A stretch of DNA of 55,385 bases from an uncultured Neomegalonema sp. (GTDB lineage Bacteria > Pseudomonadota > Alphaproteobacteria > Rhodobacterales > Rhodobacteraceae), in assembly GCA_937958625.1 (NCBI GenBank), contig CALGNO010000061.1:1-55385 (forward strand), in the 5' to 3' direction. Numbering within the stretch: the stretch's first letter is position 1; every line of letters begins with the position of its first letter. Of the stretch, positions 1-7,835 are shown one piece after another. A model generated the notes under the pieces. That model was not told where the DNA came from, ran no database searches, and saw only the letters and a list, made by a program, of their open reading frames with translations. A program made the position numbers and the translations under genes.

Positions 1-579
1 GCGGAGATTCAGCCCTGCAATCTGTCTGACCTCGCCGAAGTCGATGGGTTGGTGGGCAAGGTTGCCGGGTCGCTGGGGTCGCTCGATATTCTGGTGAACA
101 ATGCCGGGATCACGCGCGATAACCTGTTCATGCGGATGAAGGATGAGGAGTGGGACGCGGTTCTCGCCGTCAATCTGACCGCCAGTTTTCGCCTCTGCCG
201 TGCGTCCTTGCGCGGGATGATGAAGGCGCGCTGGGGCCGGATCGTGAATATCACCTCGGTTGTCGGCACGACGGGCAATCCGGGGCAGGGCAATTACTGC
301 GCCGCGAAGGCCGGCCTCGTGGGCATGTCGAAGTCGCTGGCGCAAGAGGTTGCATCGCGCAACATCACCGTCAACTGCGTCGCGCCGGGTTTTATCGCCA
401 CGCCGATGACCGATGACCTGACCGATGATCAGAAGTCCAAGATCAACGCGACGATCCCCATGGGCAAGATGGGCGCGGGCGATGATGTGGCGGCGGCGGT
501 GGCCTATCTGGCCTCGGACGCGGCGGGCTATGTCACCGGCCAGACCCTGCACGTCAATGGCGGCATGGCGATGATTTGA
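1..579 (+). CDS. fabG: 3-oxoacyl-ACP reductase FabG, 5' end missing
   Basis: NADPH-dependent reduction of 3-oxoacyl-ACP in the fatty acid elongation cycle (cytosol). The reading frame is open from base 1, so the N-terminal Gly-rich nucleotide-binding loop lies outside the window; about 192 codons remain. Visible short-chain dehydrogenase motifs are NNAG near the start, the catalytic Ser in NITSVVG, the Tyr-x3-Lys pair in YCAAKAG, the VAPGFIATPM segment and the C-terminal GQTLHVNGGMAM, which is the FabG-type ending rather than that of a generic sugar dehydrogenase. It is convergent with the UPF0262 gene, with a large palindrome between them. Identity is secure; the true start is not visible. 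Confidence 0.95.
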   Translation, partial: AEIQPCNLSDLAEVDGLVGKVAGSLGSLDILVNNAGITRDNLFMRMKDEEWDAVLAVNLTASFRLCRASLRGMMKARWGRIVNITSVVGTTGNPGQGNYCAAKAGLVGMSKSLAQEVASRNITVNCVAPGFIATPMTDDLTDDQKSKINATIPMGKMGAGDDVAAAVAYLASDAAGYVTGQTLHVNGGMAMI

Positions 580-595
580 ATCGCCCCCGGGCGCT

Positions 596-678
596 CTGCC
601 CCGGACTTGATCCGGGGCCTCTTCCTTTTGAGAGACTACGCGGAATATCGCGAGGCCCCGGATCGTTGTCCGGGGCAG
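596..678. repeat. Large imperfect palindrome between convergent genes
   Basis: The left arm (596-621) and right arm (652-678) are reverse complements over about 26 bases with few mismatches, built on the unit GCCCCGGA-N-GATCCGGGGCCTC. Each arm also contains a smaller internal CCCCGGA/TCCGGGG dyad. It sits between the stop codons of fabG (+) and UPF0262 (-), so a bidirectional terminator or REP-like intergenic element is likely. There is no clear U-run, so intrinsic termination is not certain. Confidence 0.7.
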
Positions 679-684
679 CGTTCG

Positions 685-1146
685 TTATCTGAGGTAGAGG
701 CTCCCGATCAGCGTGAACAGCCGCCGGGCGGTGTTGTCGTCGGTCGTCGCCTGCTCCGAAAGGCGCTCGATGACCAAGGCCGCGCCCTCGCTATGAAGCT
801 GCTTTCGCCCTTCATCGAGCCGCGCGATCTCGTCCGGTCCCTGACTACGCACGGCGGTGAAATAGCTTTCGCACACGGTCAGATAGGCCCGCGCCGCCTT
901 GCGAAAGGGCGCATAGGGCAGGGCGAAATCGTGGGCCGCCCCGCTCGCGGGCTGCACCGAAAACTGCAACAGCCGTCCGCGTAATGCCACGGTCAGCGCA
1001 TAGGGCGGGGCGGGGCCGTCGGTCAGGCGAAACGTGTTCGCCTCCAGCAAATCGAAAATCGCGATATTGCGTTCTTGCTCGATCTCGGGCGAGGGCGGCG
1101 GCAGGGCGCTGTCATCCAGCGTGAAGCCCGTGATGTCCGCCGTCAT
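685..1146 (-). CDS. UPF0262 family protein
   Basis: A 153-residue protein matching the UPF0262 family, which is known mainly from alphaproteobacteria and has no established function. The start was chosen at 1146 because its ATG shares one base with the hisD stop (TGATG), which suggests translational coupling; longer readings would run through hisD in another frame. The centre (ERNIAIFDLLEAN, RGRLLQFSV) and the segment with FRKAARAYLTVCESYF are recognisable family blocks. There is no signal peptide or membrane segment, so it should be cytosolic. It is the last gene of the murA-DUF2948-hisD-UPF0262 operon and is followed by the palindrome at 596-678. Confidence 0.88.
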   Translation of the reverse strand: MTADITGFTLDDSALPPPSPEIEQERNIAIFDLLEANTFRLTDGPAPPYALTVALRGRLLQFSVQPASGAAHDFALPYAPFRKAARAYLTVCESYFTAVRSQGPDEIARLDEGRKQLHSEGAALVIERLSEQATTDDNTARRLFTLIGSLYLR

Positions 1147-2453
1147 CACCCGCGCTCGTTCAGGGCATCGAGCCGCGCCCGCACGCTGAGACCATGGGCC
1201 TCCAGCGCCTCGGCCTTGGCCAGCGTTTCCGCCGCCTCGCCGATGGCCCCCAGTGCGCCGGGGGTACATTCCAGCATCGTGCTGCGCTTGAGAAAGTTCA
1301 TCACCGACAGGCCCGACGCATGGCGGGAGGAGCGCGCCGTGGGCAGCACATGGTTCGGCCCGCCGACATAATCGCCCACCGCTTCCGGTGTCCAGCGACC
1401 CAGGAACAACGCCCCGGCATGGCGTATCTTTGCCGCCAGGGCGCGCGGTTCGGCCACGCACAACTCCAGATGCTCGGCGGCGATGCGATTGGCGAGGGTG
1501 GCGGCTGTGTCGAGGTCCGGCACCGTAATGACCGCGCCAGACCCGCGCCAGCTTTCCCCCGCAATCTCTCGCCGTTCGAGGGTTTCGAGCCGTCTGGCGA
1601 CCGCCGCCTCGACCGCATCGGCGAATCCGGGATCGGTGGTGATGAGGATCGACTGGGCCGAGGTGTCATGCTCGGCTTGGGAGAGCAGATCGAGGGCGAT
1701 CCAGTCGGGATCGTTCTCGCCATCGGCAATCACCAGAATCTCGGACGGTCCCGCAATCGAGTCGATGCCGACCCGGCCAAAGACCTGACGCTTGGCGGTC
1801 GCGACGAAGGCATTGCCGGGGCCGACGATCACATCGACCGGCGCAATCGTATCGGTGCCATAGGCCATCGCGCCAATCGCCTGCGCCCCGCCAATGCGGT
1901 AGACTTCGGTGACGCCCGCCAGCCGCGCGGCGCACAGGACCAGCGGGTTCACGGCCCCGTTCGGCGTCGGCACGCATAGCGCCAGTCGCCGCACCCCTGC
2001 CGCCTTGGCCGGAATGGCGTTCATCAGCACCGACGACGGATAGCTGGCCAGCCCCCCCGGCGCATAGAGACCAGCGGCATCGACCGGCGTCCAGCGCCAA
2101 CCAAGGCGCACGCCTTGCTCGTCGGTCCAGTCGGCATCCTCGGGTAGTTGCCGCGCGTGATAGGCGGTGATGCGGTCGGCGGCGATTTCCAGCGCGGCCT
2201 TTTGGTCGATGGGCGTGGCGGCGACGGCGGCGTCGATTTCGGCCTCCGAAATGGCGAGGGTCTCGGGCGTCAGGCTTTGCCCGTCAAACTGTGCGGTATA
2301 GTCCACAACCGCTGCATCACCGCGCCGTTGCACATCGGCCAGAATATCGCGGACGATGCCGTCCACCTCTTCGCTGGTCTCGCGTTTCAGGTCGAGCAGG
2401 GCCGCGAAGGCCGCTTCAAAACCGGGATCAGCGGCATCCAGACGACGGCTCAC
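1146..2453 (-). CDS. hisD: Histidinol dehydrogenase HisD
   Basis: Catalyses the last two steps of histidine biosynthesis, L-histidinol to L-histidine with 2 NAD+, in the cytosol. At 435 residues it has normal family length. The expected active-site groups are present: PGGLASYPSSVLMNA (about 132-146), GPGNAFVATAKR (211-222), AGPSE, the SQAEHD zinc ligands Gln259 and His262, the catalytic Glu327-His328 pair, and zinc ligands Asp361 and His420. The start is GTG at 2453, which overlaps the DUF2948 stop as GTGA; the end overlaps the UPF0262 ATG. Translational coupling with both neighbours is likely. Confidence 0.97.
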   Translation of the reverse strand: MSRRLDAADPGFEAAFAALLDLKRETSEEVDGIVRDILADVQRRGDAAVVDYTAQFDGQSLTPETLAISEAEIDAAVAATPIDQKAALEIAADRITAYHARQLPEDADWTDEQGVRLGWRWTPVDAAGLYAPGGLASYPSSVLMNAIPAKAAGVRRLALCVPTPNGAVNPLVLCAARLAGVTEVYRIGGAQAIGAMAYGTDTIAPVDVIVGPGNAFVATAKRQVFGRVGIDSIAGPSEILVIADGENDPDWIALDLLSQAEHDTSAQSILITTDPGFADAVEAAVARRLETLERREIAGESWRGSGAVITVPDLDTAATLANRIAAEHLELCVAEPRALAAKIRHAGALFLGRWTPEAVGDYVGGPNHVLPTARSSRHASGLSVMNFLKRSTMLECTPGALGAIGEAAETLAKAEALEAHGLSVRARLDALNERG

Positions 2454-2938
2454 CCGTCATCCTCGTGCTTGGGCAGATGCCGGGTTTTCCAGATCGTATC
2501 CATATCGGCCATGCGCACATCAAGGACCTCGACCTCCAGATCGAACCCGGCCCCGCCCGCGCAATCGACGATCACATGGCCGGTGCCATCCTCGCCGGGG
2601 GTGAAGGTGACCGAGAGAATCTCAAAGACTTCCTGCCCCTTTTCGACATCGAAACCGCGAAATTTGGCGGCTGAGACATCTTCAATATGCAGTCCAGCCC
2701 GCACCCTTTCGTAGTCGCTGCCCTCGGCCTGAGCCGTGCTGGCATCCTCCCAGCAAAAGCGATTGACCACCAGCGCGAACAGGCGCTTGGACGGAAACCA
2801 GCCAATTTCAGAGGTCTTGCCGATGGCATCCTGCATCAGCGCCGAGATGATCGACAGATCCTGCGCGTCGCGCGCCATCAGGCGCACCTTGTTGTGGCGC
2901 GTCGCAATTCCGTCGGCAAAAGAGGCGTCTTCAGTCAT
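2450..2938 (-). CDS. DUF2948 family protein
   Basis: A 162-residue protein of the DUF2948 family, usually found between murA and hisD in Rhodobacterales; its function is unknown. The ATG at 2938 was chosen because it overlaps the murA stop as ATGA; a start 12 codons earlier is possible but would lie inside murA. Recognisable blocks are [22 protein letters not shown] at the N-terminus, the NRFCWED segment in the middle and [18 protein letters not shown] at the end. It has no signal peptide or membrane helix. Its 3' end overlaps hisD by GTGA, so it is the coupled second gene of the operon. Confidence 0.9.
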   Translation of the reverse strand: MTEDASFADGIATRHNKVRLMARDAQDLSIISALMQDAIGKTSEIGWFPSKRLFALVVNRFCWEDASTAQAEGSDYERVRAGLHIEDVSAAKFRGFDVEKGQEVFEILSVTFTPGEDGTGHVIVDCAGGAGFDLEVEVLDVRMADMDTIWKTRHLPKHEDDG

Positions 2939-4221
2939 TCGTCGTCCCTGACCCGTTCGATGCGTGCGCCGCAAGCGCGCAATTTCTCCTCGACCCGCTC
3001 GTATCCCCGGTCGAGGTGATAGACCCGGCTGACCGAGGTTTCGCCCTCCGCCGCCAGCCCTGCAAGTAAGAGCGAAATCGATGCGCGCAAGTCCGTGGCC
3101 ATCACCGGCGCGCCGCGCAGGCCCGAAACGCCCGTAACCGTGGCGCGCCCGCCATCGACGGCAATATTCGCGCCCATGCGGGTCAGTTCAGGCGCGTGCA
3201 TGAAGCGGTTCTCGAAAATCTTTTCGTCGATCACCGAAACGCCATCGGCGAGGGTCATCAACGCCATCATCTGCGCCTGCAAATCGGTGGCGAAACCGGG
3301 GAACGGCTCGGTGGTGAAGCTGACCGGTTTGATCGAGCCATTGGCCCGCGAGACCCGCACGCCATCCGGGGTTTCCTCTACCGAGATGCCCGCCGCCTGC
3401 ATCGCCTCGGCCAGCGTATCGACCAGTGACAGCCGACCGCCGGTCACGGTTACATCGCCGCCGGTAATGGCCGGAGCGATCATGAAGCTCCCCATCTCGA
3501 TCCGGTCGGCAATCACCGCATGGTCCGTACCGGACAAGGCATCGACGCCCTCGATCTCGATGGTCGAGGTGCCCGCCCCCTCGATCTGCGCGCCCATGGC
3601 GGTCAGGCAATCGGCGAGGTCAACGATCTCCGGTTCCCGCGCCGCATTGACGAGGCGCGTCGTGCCCTTTGCCAGCGTTGCGGCCATCATCAGGTTCTCG
3701 GTCGCCCCGACGGACACGACTGGAAAGCGGAACGAGACGCCGCGCAAGCGCCCGCCATGCAGCGAGCGGGGCACCGACGCATGGACATAGCCGTCGCGCA
3801 AATCCAGCACCGCTCCCATCGCCTCCAACCCCTTGAGGTGCAGATCGACAGGCCGCGCGCCGATGGCACAGCCGCCGGGCAGGGAGACGGTCCCCGCGCC
3901 GTCCCGCGCCAGCATCGGACCCAACACGAGAATACTCGCGCGCATCTTTCGCACGATGTCGTAGTGGGCCAGCGGCGAGCGCAGGCGCTCGACCCGGATC
4001 ACCGCGCGGTTCGCCTCCGGCTCGCGCGTGACGACGGCGCCGAGGCTTTCGAGTAGCGCGGCCATCGTCTTCATATCGGCCAGATTGGGCACATTGGTCA
4101 GGGTCAGCGGCTGATCGGTCAGCAGCGCCGCCGTCATCAGCGGCAGACAGGCGTTTTTCGATCCCGATACGGGGATGGTCCCGTGCAGCGGTGTGCCGCC
4201 GGTGACAATGATCTTGTCCAT
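2935..4221 (-). CDS. murA: UDP-N-acetylglucosamine 1-carboxyvinyltransferase MurA
   Basis: Transfers enolpyruvate from PEP to UDP-GlcNAc, the first committed step of peptidoglycan synthesis in the cytosol; target of fosfomycin in the family. It is 428 residues, normal length. The substrate-binding Lys22-Asn23 lies in [10 protein letters not shown], and the catalytic loop Cys (about residue 118) is present in [13 protein letters not shown], so a fosfomycin-resistant Asp variant is not seen. It is the first gene of the minus-strand operon continuing into DUF2948, hisD and UPF0262. The 124-base gap to the divergent VOC gene must carry its promoter; no convincing boxes were identified. Confidence 0.97.
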   Translation of the reverse strand: MDKIIVTGGTPLHGTIPVSGSKNACLPLMTAALLTDQPLTLTNVPNLADMKTMAALLESLGAVVTREPEANRAVIRVERLRSPLAHYDIVRKMRASILVLGPMLARDGAGTVSLPGGCAIGARPVDLHLKGLEAMGAVLDLRDGYVHASVPRSLHGGRLRGVSFRFPVVSVGATENLMMAATLAKGTTRLVNAAREPEIVDLADCLTAMGAQIEGAGTSTIEIEGVDALSGTDHAVIADRIEMGSFMIAPAITGGDVTVTGGRLSLVDTLAEAMQAAGISVEETPDGVRVSRANGSIKPVSFTTEPFPGFATDLQAQMMALMTLADGVSVIDEKIFENRFMHAPELTRMGANIAVDGGRATVTGVSGLRGAPVMATDLRASISLLLAGLAAEGETSVSRVYHLDRGYERVEEKLRACGARIERVRDDE

Positions 4222-4345
4222 GAATTCCCCGCTTCTTTGACGCTGGTGTAGCGGCCCGCCCGCTTTCGCGTCAATATCCGGTTGAGGGCCGGGAACCGCG
4301 CGACTGGCTTACGGCACTTTCGGCGGCGAGATTAAGGAGGAGACC

Positions 4346-4735
4346 GTGTTTTCACACGTGACTGTCGGCACCGATGATCTTGAACGGGCGAGGGTGTTCT
4401 ACACCGCCGTCTTCGCGCCCTTGGGTGTCGAGTTGCAGATGACGGAACCGGACTGGCTCGGCTTTGGCCCGCGAGGGGCGGCCATGCCGTCGTTCTTTGT
4501 GCTGCATCCGCTCGATGGCAACCCGCCCAGCGTCGGCAATGGCACGATGACCGCGTTCAATGCGCAGGATGCGCGGGCGGTGGATGCCGTCCATGCGGCG
4601 GCCTTGTCGGGGGGCGGGCGCTGCGAGGGGCCACCCGGCCTGCGCCCGCATTATCACGCGGACTATTACGGCGCGTATTTCCGTGATCCCGACGGCAACA
4701 AGCTGCATGTGGTGTGTCATGCGGGGGCGGGTTGA
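4346..4735 (+). CDS. VOC-fold (glyoxalase/bleomycin resistance-like) protein
   Basis: A 129-residue single-domain VOC protein. It opens with FSHVTVGTDDLERARVFYTAVF, the usual first beta-alpha unit with a His metal ligand, and ends with YYGAYFRDPDGNKLHVVCHAG, the usual last unit. The family includes metal-dependent lyases, dioxygenases and resistance proteins; the substrate cannot be told from sequence. The start is GTG at 4346, preceded by a strong AAGGAGG at 4334-4340; no upstream ATG fits. It is divergent from murA and convergent with the amine oxidase gene, with only 13 bases between their ends. Confidence 0.88.
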   Translation: MFSHVTVGTDDLERARVFYTAVFAPLGVELQMTEPDWLGFGPRGAAMPSFFVLHPLDGNPPSVGNGTMTAFNAQDARAVDAVHAAALSGGGRCEGPPGLRPHYHADYYGAYFRDPDGNKLHVVCHAGAG

Positions 4736-4748
4736 GGCCGCAAACTCC

Positions 4749-5843
4749 TCAATCCTCTCCCAACCCCGCCTCGGCATCGAGCGCGAAGGCTTCGATAAGT
4801 GTTGCCGCAGCGACCTGCGCCGCATCGAAGGCCCCTTCGATCAGGCCGGGGCTGTTTTCGCCGACCTCGGCCACCGCAAAGACGATGCGGCCATCGGCGT
4901 GGGCTTCGCGCAGGATATCCGGTGCGACCTCCGGGTGGCGCGGGGTTTCGGTGCGGTCGGTCTCGGTGCAGATGAATGGATTTGCCGCCCAGTCCTCGAT
5001 GGCCATATGCGTTGTGTCTTCAGCGTCCTCGCCGAAGCAGCGCGCAAACTGGTAGAGGATTTCTTCGGTCAGCAAGTCCTCATCTTCACGCATCTCCAAG
5101 GGCCAGCCGACAAAGCCGAACAGAGCCGCCGGCGCGCCATCGTCCCCGCTCAGGTCATGCACTTCGCCCAACGGCCCTATCTGGCTGGCGATGCGGCCCG
5201 AGAAGCCTTGCTCGCGCCAGAACGGCGTCTCGTAGACCGCGACCGCCTTGGCCTGCGCCGCCATCCATGTCGGCGTTGCGTGCATGGCTGCGGTCAGCCC
5301 GTCTGGCAGGGCAGGCCGCCAGTCGAGTTCAGCCGCCACGCGCAGTGGCGCCGCCATAACAAGCCTGCGCCCGGTGACGACGTCATCTTCTAGGCCAATC
5401 TCGACCCCGCCCTCGATCTGCGTTATCCGGCGCACAGGCGTCTTGCATACGACCGCATGATCCGGGATGCGCAGCAGCAGGGCGTCGATCAGTGCGGACG
5501 GCCCGCCCTCGATCCGCCGGATGCCCGATTGCGGCGGCAGTTCGCGTTGCAGGGTCTGCCGCCCCGCCATCTCGATGAAGGCCTCGCCCTCTTCGAATTG
5601 CGCAAAAGTATCGACCCCGAGTCGCTCCAGCCAGTCGGCCAGAATCGGCTGATAGGGCGGCCAGACCCAACTTGGGCCAAGGTCGGACAGATGCCGCGCG
5701 TCACTGTCGCGCAGGGATTTCACCCGCCCGCCGGGGCGCGCGGCGGCTTCCAGTACCATGACGGTCAGGCCCGTATCGACCAACAGCGCAGCCGTCGTCA
5801 GGCCGGCGATCCCGGCCCCGACGATAATGACATCGACGTCCAT
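4749..5843 (-). CDS. FAD-dependent amine oxidase family protein
   Basis: A 364-residue flavoprotein of the monoamine-oxidase-like NAD(P)-binding Rossmann group. The N-terminal MDVDVIIVGAGIAGLTTAALL is the dinucleotide-binding fold, followed by the VLEAAARPGGRVKS motif typical of flavin amine oxidases and a C-terminal FAD segment (GRIVFAVAEVGENSPGLIEGA). The substrate is not predictable. The frame stays open upstream to 5903, but the Rossmann fold begins at the chosen ATG (5843), and a longer protein would overlap the start of the divergent nth gene. It is probably cytosolic. Confidence 0.87.
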   Translation of the reverse strand: MDVDVIIVGAGIAGLTTAALLVDTGLTVMVLEAAARPGGRVKSLRDSDARHLSDLGPSWVWPPYQPILADWLERLGVDTFAQFEEGEAFIEMAGRQTLQRELPPQSGIRRIEGGPSALIDALLLRIPDHAVVCKTPVRRITQIEGGVEIGLEDDVVTGRRLVMAAPLRVAAELDWRPALPDGLTAAMHATPTWMAAQAKAVAVYETPFWREQGFSGRIASQIGPLGEVHDLSGDDGAPAALFGFVGWPLEMREDEDLLTEEILYQFARCFGEDAEDTTHMAIEDWAANPFICTETDRTETPRHPEVAPDILREAHADGRIVFAVAEVGENSPGLIEGAFDAAQVAAATLIEAFALDAEAGLGED

Positions 5844-5901
5844 ATCCGCTCCCGCGATGTTCCCGCTTGCCTCGCAAACCGGCACGCGCCAGTTTCGCCC
5901 C

Positions 5902-6552
5902 ATGGCAAAGCAACTTCCCTATCGCACAATCCACGAGATTTTCACCCGCTTTCGCGACCAATGCGCCGAACCCGAGGGCGAGTTGGAGCATTCCAACGCC
6001 TTTACGCTGGTGGTCGCCGTCGCTCTGTCTGCGCAAGCGACCGACAAGGGCGTCAACAAGGCCACGCGGGGTCTCTTTGCCGTGGCCGATACGCCCGCGA
6101 AGATGCTGGCCCTCGGCGAAGCGGGCGTGATCGAGCACATCAAGACCATCGGCCTCTTCCGCAACAAGGCAAAGAACGTCATCAAGCTGTCTCAACGCCT
6201 CGTCGATGAGTTCGATGGCGAGGTGCCCCAATCCCGCGCGGCCCTCGAAAGCCTGCCCGGTGTCGGGCGCAAGACGGCCAATGTCGTGCTGAATATGTGG
6301 TTTAAATATCCGGCACAAGCCGTTGATACTCATATCTATCGTATCGGAAATCGTGCGGGCATCGCACCCGGAAAAGACGTCGTCGCCGTCGAGCGCGCCA
6401 TCGAAGATCATGTGCCGGTGGAATTTGCGCAGCACGCCCATCACTGGCTGATCCTGCATGGCCGCTATGTCTGCAAGGCGCGCAAGCCCGATTGCCCGAC
6501 CTGCCTGATTCGCGATCTTTGTGCCTTCGAAGAAAAGACCCCGGCGGGTTGA
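5902..6552 (+). CDS. nth: Endonuclease III (Nth)
   Basis: DNA glycosylase/AP lyase that removes oxidised pyrimidines in base excision repair. It is 216 residues. The helix-hairpin-helix is LPGVGRKTANVVL with catalytic Lys124; catalytic Asp142 lies in AVDTHIYRI. The C-terminal [4Fe-4S] ligands have the exact C-x6-C-x2-C-x5-C spacing (Cys191, 198, 201, 207). The ATG at 5902 begins the conserved protein; an upstream reading to 5758 would run through the divergent amine oxidase gene and is rejected. The 58-base gap to that gene must hold both promoters. Confidence 0.96.
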   Translation: MAKQLPYRTIHEIFTRFRDQCAEPEGELEHSNAFTLVVAVALSAQATDKGVNKATRGLFAVADTPAKMLALGEAGVIEHIKTIGLFRNKAKNVIKLSQRLVDEFDGEVPQSRAALESLPGVGRKTANVVLNMWFKYPAQAVDTHIYRIGNRAGIAPGKDVVAVERAIEDHVPVEFAQHAHHWLILHGRYVCKARKPDCPTCLIRDLCAFEEKTPAG

Positions 6553-6584
6553 GGGATCATGCGAGGCGCGACACGGAGGGTGAC

Positions 6585-6869
6585 ATGTCATCGAGACTGA
6601 TCGTCGTCGGCCTCGTGGTCGTCTGGGTTCTGCTGATGATCGCGTCGTTACTCGCCGTCGAGGCGATAGAGGGACCGGACAACGCCGATACCGGGATCCG
6701 CCGCCTCTATGTGCTTTTGGCGTGGCAGGTATTGGCCGTGGCGACCGCCATCGCCTCGGCCATCGCGGCATGGGTGCAAAGAGATTTATCGCGGGGGATG
6801 CGCGTTCTGGGCTTCATCCCCCTCGGTTTGAGCGTCGTCATGGCCGTGATGATCCTTCTGGTCGCCTGA
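6585..6869 (+). CDS. Small three-helix membrane protein, unknown
   Basis: A 94-residue, strongly hydrophobic protein with three predicted membrane helices (about residues 5-23, 38-58 and 72-92), separated by a short acidic loop (EAIEGPDNADTG) and a basic loop (QRDLSRGMR). The ATG at 6585 is preceded by GGAGG at about 6574-6579; an in-frame upstream reading overlaps nth and lacks a ribosome site. I do not recognise the family. It follows nth by 32 bases in the same direction, so cotranscription is likely, but that does not imply a repair role. Inner membrane location is inferred. Confidence 0.7.
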   Translation: MSSRLIVVGLVVVWVLLMIASLLAVEAIEGPDNADTGIRRLYVLLAWQVLAVATAIASAIAAWVQRDLSRGMRVLGFIPLGLSVVMAVMILLVA

Positions 6870-6873
6870 TGCC

Positions 6874-7542
6874 TCAGTAGATCGGCACCGTCGGGATCGT
6901 CTGTTGGGGCAGAACCGGTGCAGTATAGAGGGGCTGCGAGGTCACAAAGGTCGCACCGCCATTCGCCGGAACCACCGTTATCGGGGCAGCACCGTCTATC
7001 GTCGTGGACGAGGTCAGAGAGGGCAGCGCCGTTGGCTCGCGATATTCGCCGATGTTCTCATAGGTGGCCGGGGCCGACGTATAGCTTTGAACCGGTGCTG
7101 GTGCCGGGGCGCTGTAGGTTTGACTTGGCGCGGCATAGGTTTGGACGGCGGGTGCCGTGTTGCTCTGGATCTGGTCCGTATAGGTCTGCGCTGGCGCATA
7201 GGCCTGCGCAGCGGCAGCGGGTGCAGGGCCGTTGTAAATCTGGCTCGGCACGGCCTGAGCCTGCACCGGGGCCGACGGGGCCGTCTGCCACGGCGCGGGT
7301 TGCGGCTGCGCATAGACAGGACCGGGCACACGCACATACGGGCGCGGCGCGTAGTAATAGGCGCGCGGCGCAAAATAGCGACGGGGGGCGACATAGGCCG
7401 GTCCATAGCCGAATCCGAAACTGATTCCACCGCCGTGATGGCCGTGGTGATGCCGGTGGTGGCGACCATGGGCCTCGGCGGGGGCAACGCTGGCAACAAC
7501 CGTGACGGCAGCGAGGGTTACGGCGAGTGTCTCTTTCAGCAT
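6874..7542 (-). CDS. Secreted His-rich, Pro/Ala/Tyr/Gln low-complexity protein
   Basis: A 222-residue exported protein of unknown function. A signal peptide is clear (MLKETLAVTLAAVTVVASVAP, cleavage probably after AEA at about residue 24). The mature N-terminus begins with a dense histidine block (HGRHHRHHHGHHGGG), then a Tyr/Arg/Pro-rich stretch, then a long Pro/Ala/Gln/Thr/Tyr low-complexity region with QTY and APAPAP repeats. The His block suggests transition-metal binding, while the rest looks like a disordered or surface-exposed linker; both are inferences. It is convergent with the small membrane protein gene 4 bases away. Confidence 0.78.
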   Translation of the reverse strand: MLKETLAVTLAAVTVVASVAPAEAHGRHHRHHHGHHGGGISFGFGYGPAYVAPRRYFAPRAYYYAPRPYVRVPGPVYAQPQPAPWQTAPSAPVQAQAVPSQIYNGPAPAAAAQAYAPAQTYTDQIQSNTAPAVQTYAAPSQTYSAPAPAPVQSYTSAPATYENIGEYREPTALPSLTSSTTIDGAAPITVVPANGGATFVTSQPLYTAPVLPQQTIPTVPIY

Positions 7543-7835
7543 CGTATCAACTCCTCATATCTTGCGACAAGAGCCGTGCGGTCAATCCCATCGCTTGGCC
7601 ATTGTGGTAGGGCGCGGGCCGCGGACCTATCGGACTTTGGCTTATGCTTGCAATATGATCGCCAAGCATCCGATTCTTCAACTAATTCAATGGATGGCGG
7701 CTCTCGCAGAAGGGAACATTTGTTCGAGATTCGCAAATTGAATACCGCCTTGCGACGCAAAAATATGCTGCATAGTCAAGTCGTGACTTGGTTTGGCGGA
7801 CGCGGTATGTCCTCGCCTGTAACGAGGGCACCATT
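7543..7835. promoter_or_regulatory. Divergent intergenic region upstream of dnaB
   Basis: This 293-base non-coding gap, with lower GC than its flanks, lies between the His-rich protein gene (-) and dnaB (+). It contains a perfect short palindrome CAAGTC-GT-GACTTG at 7777-7790, 46 bases before the dnaB GTG, and a small hairpin CCTCG-N7-CGAGG at about 7811-7827 just before the start codon. Either could be regulatory. No convincing -35/-10 pair was identified, and no gene longer than fortuitous open frames was found. Confidence 0.4.
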
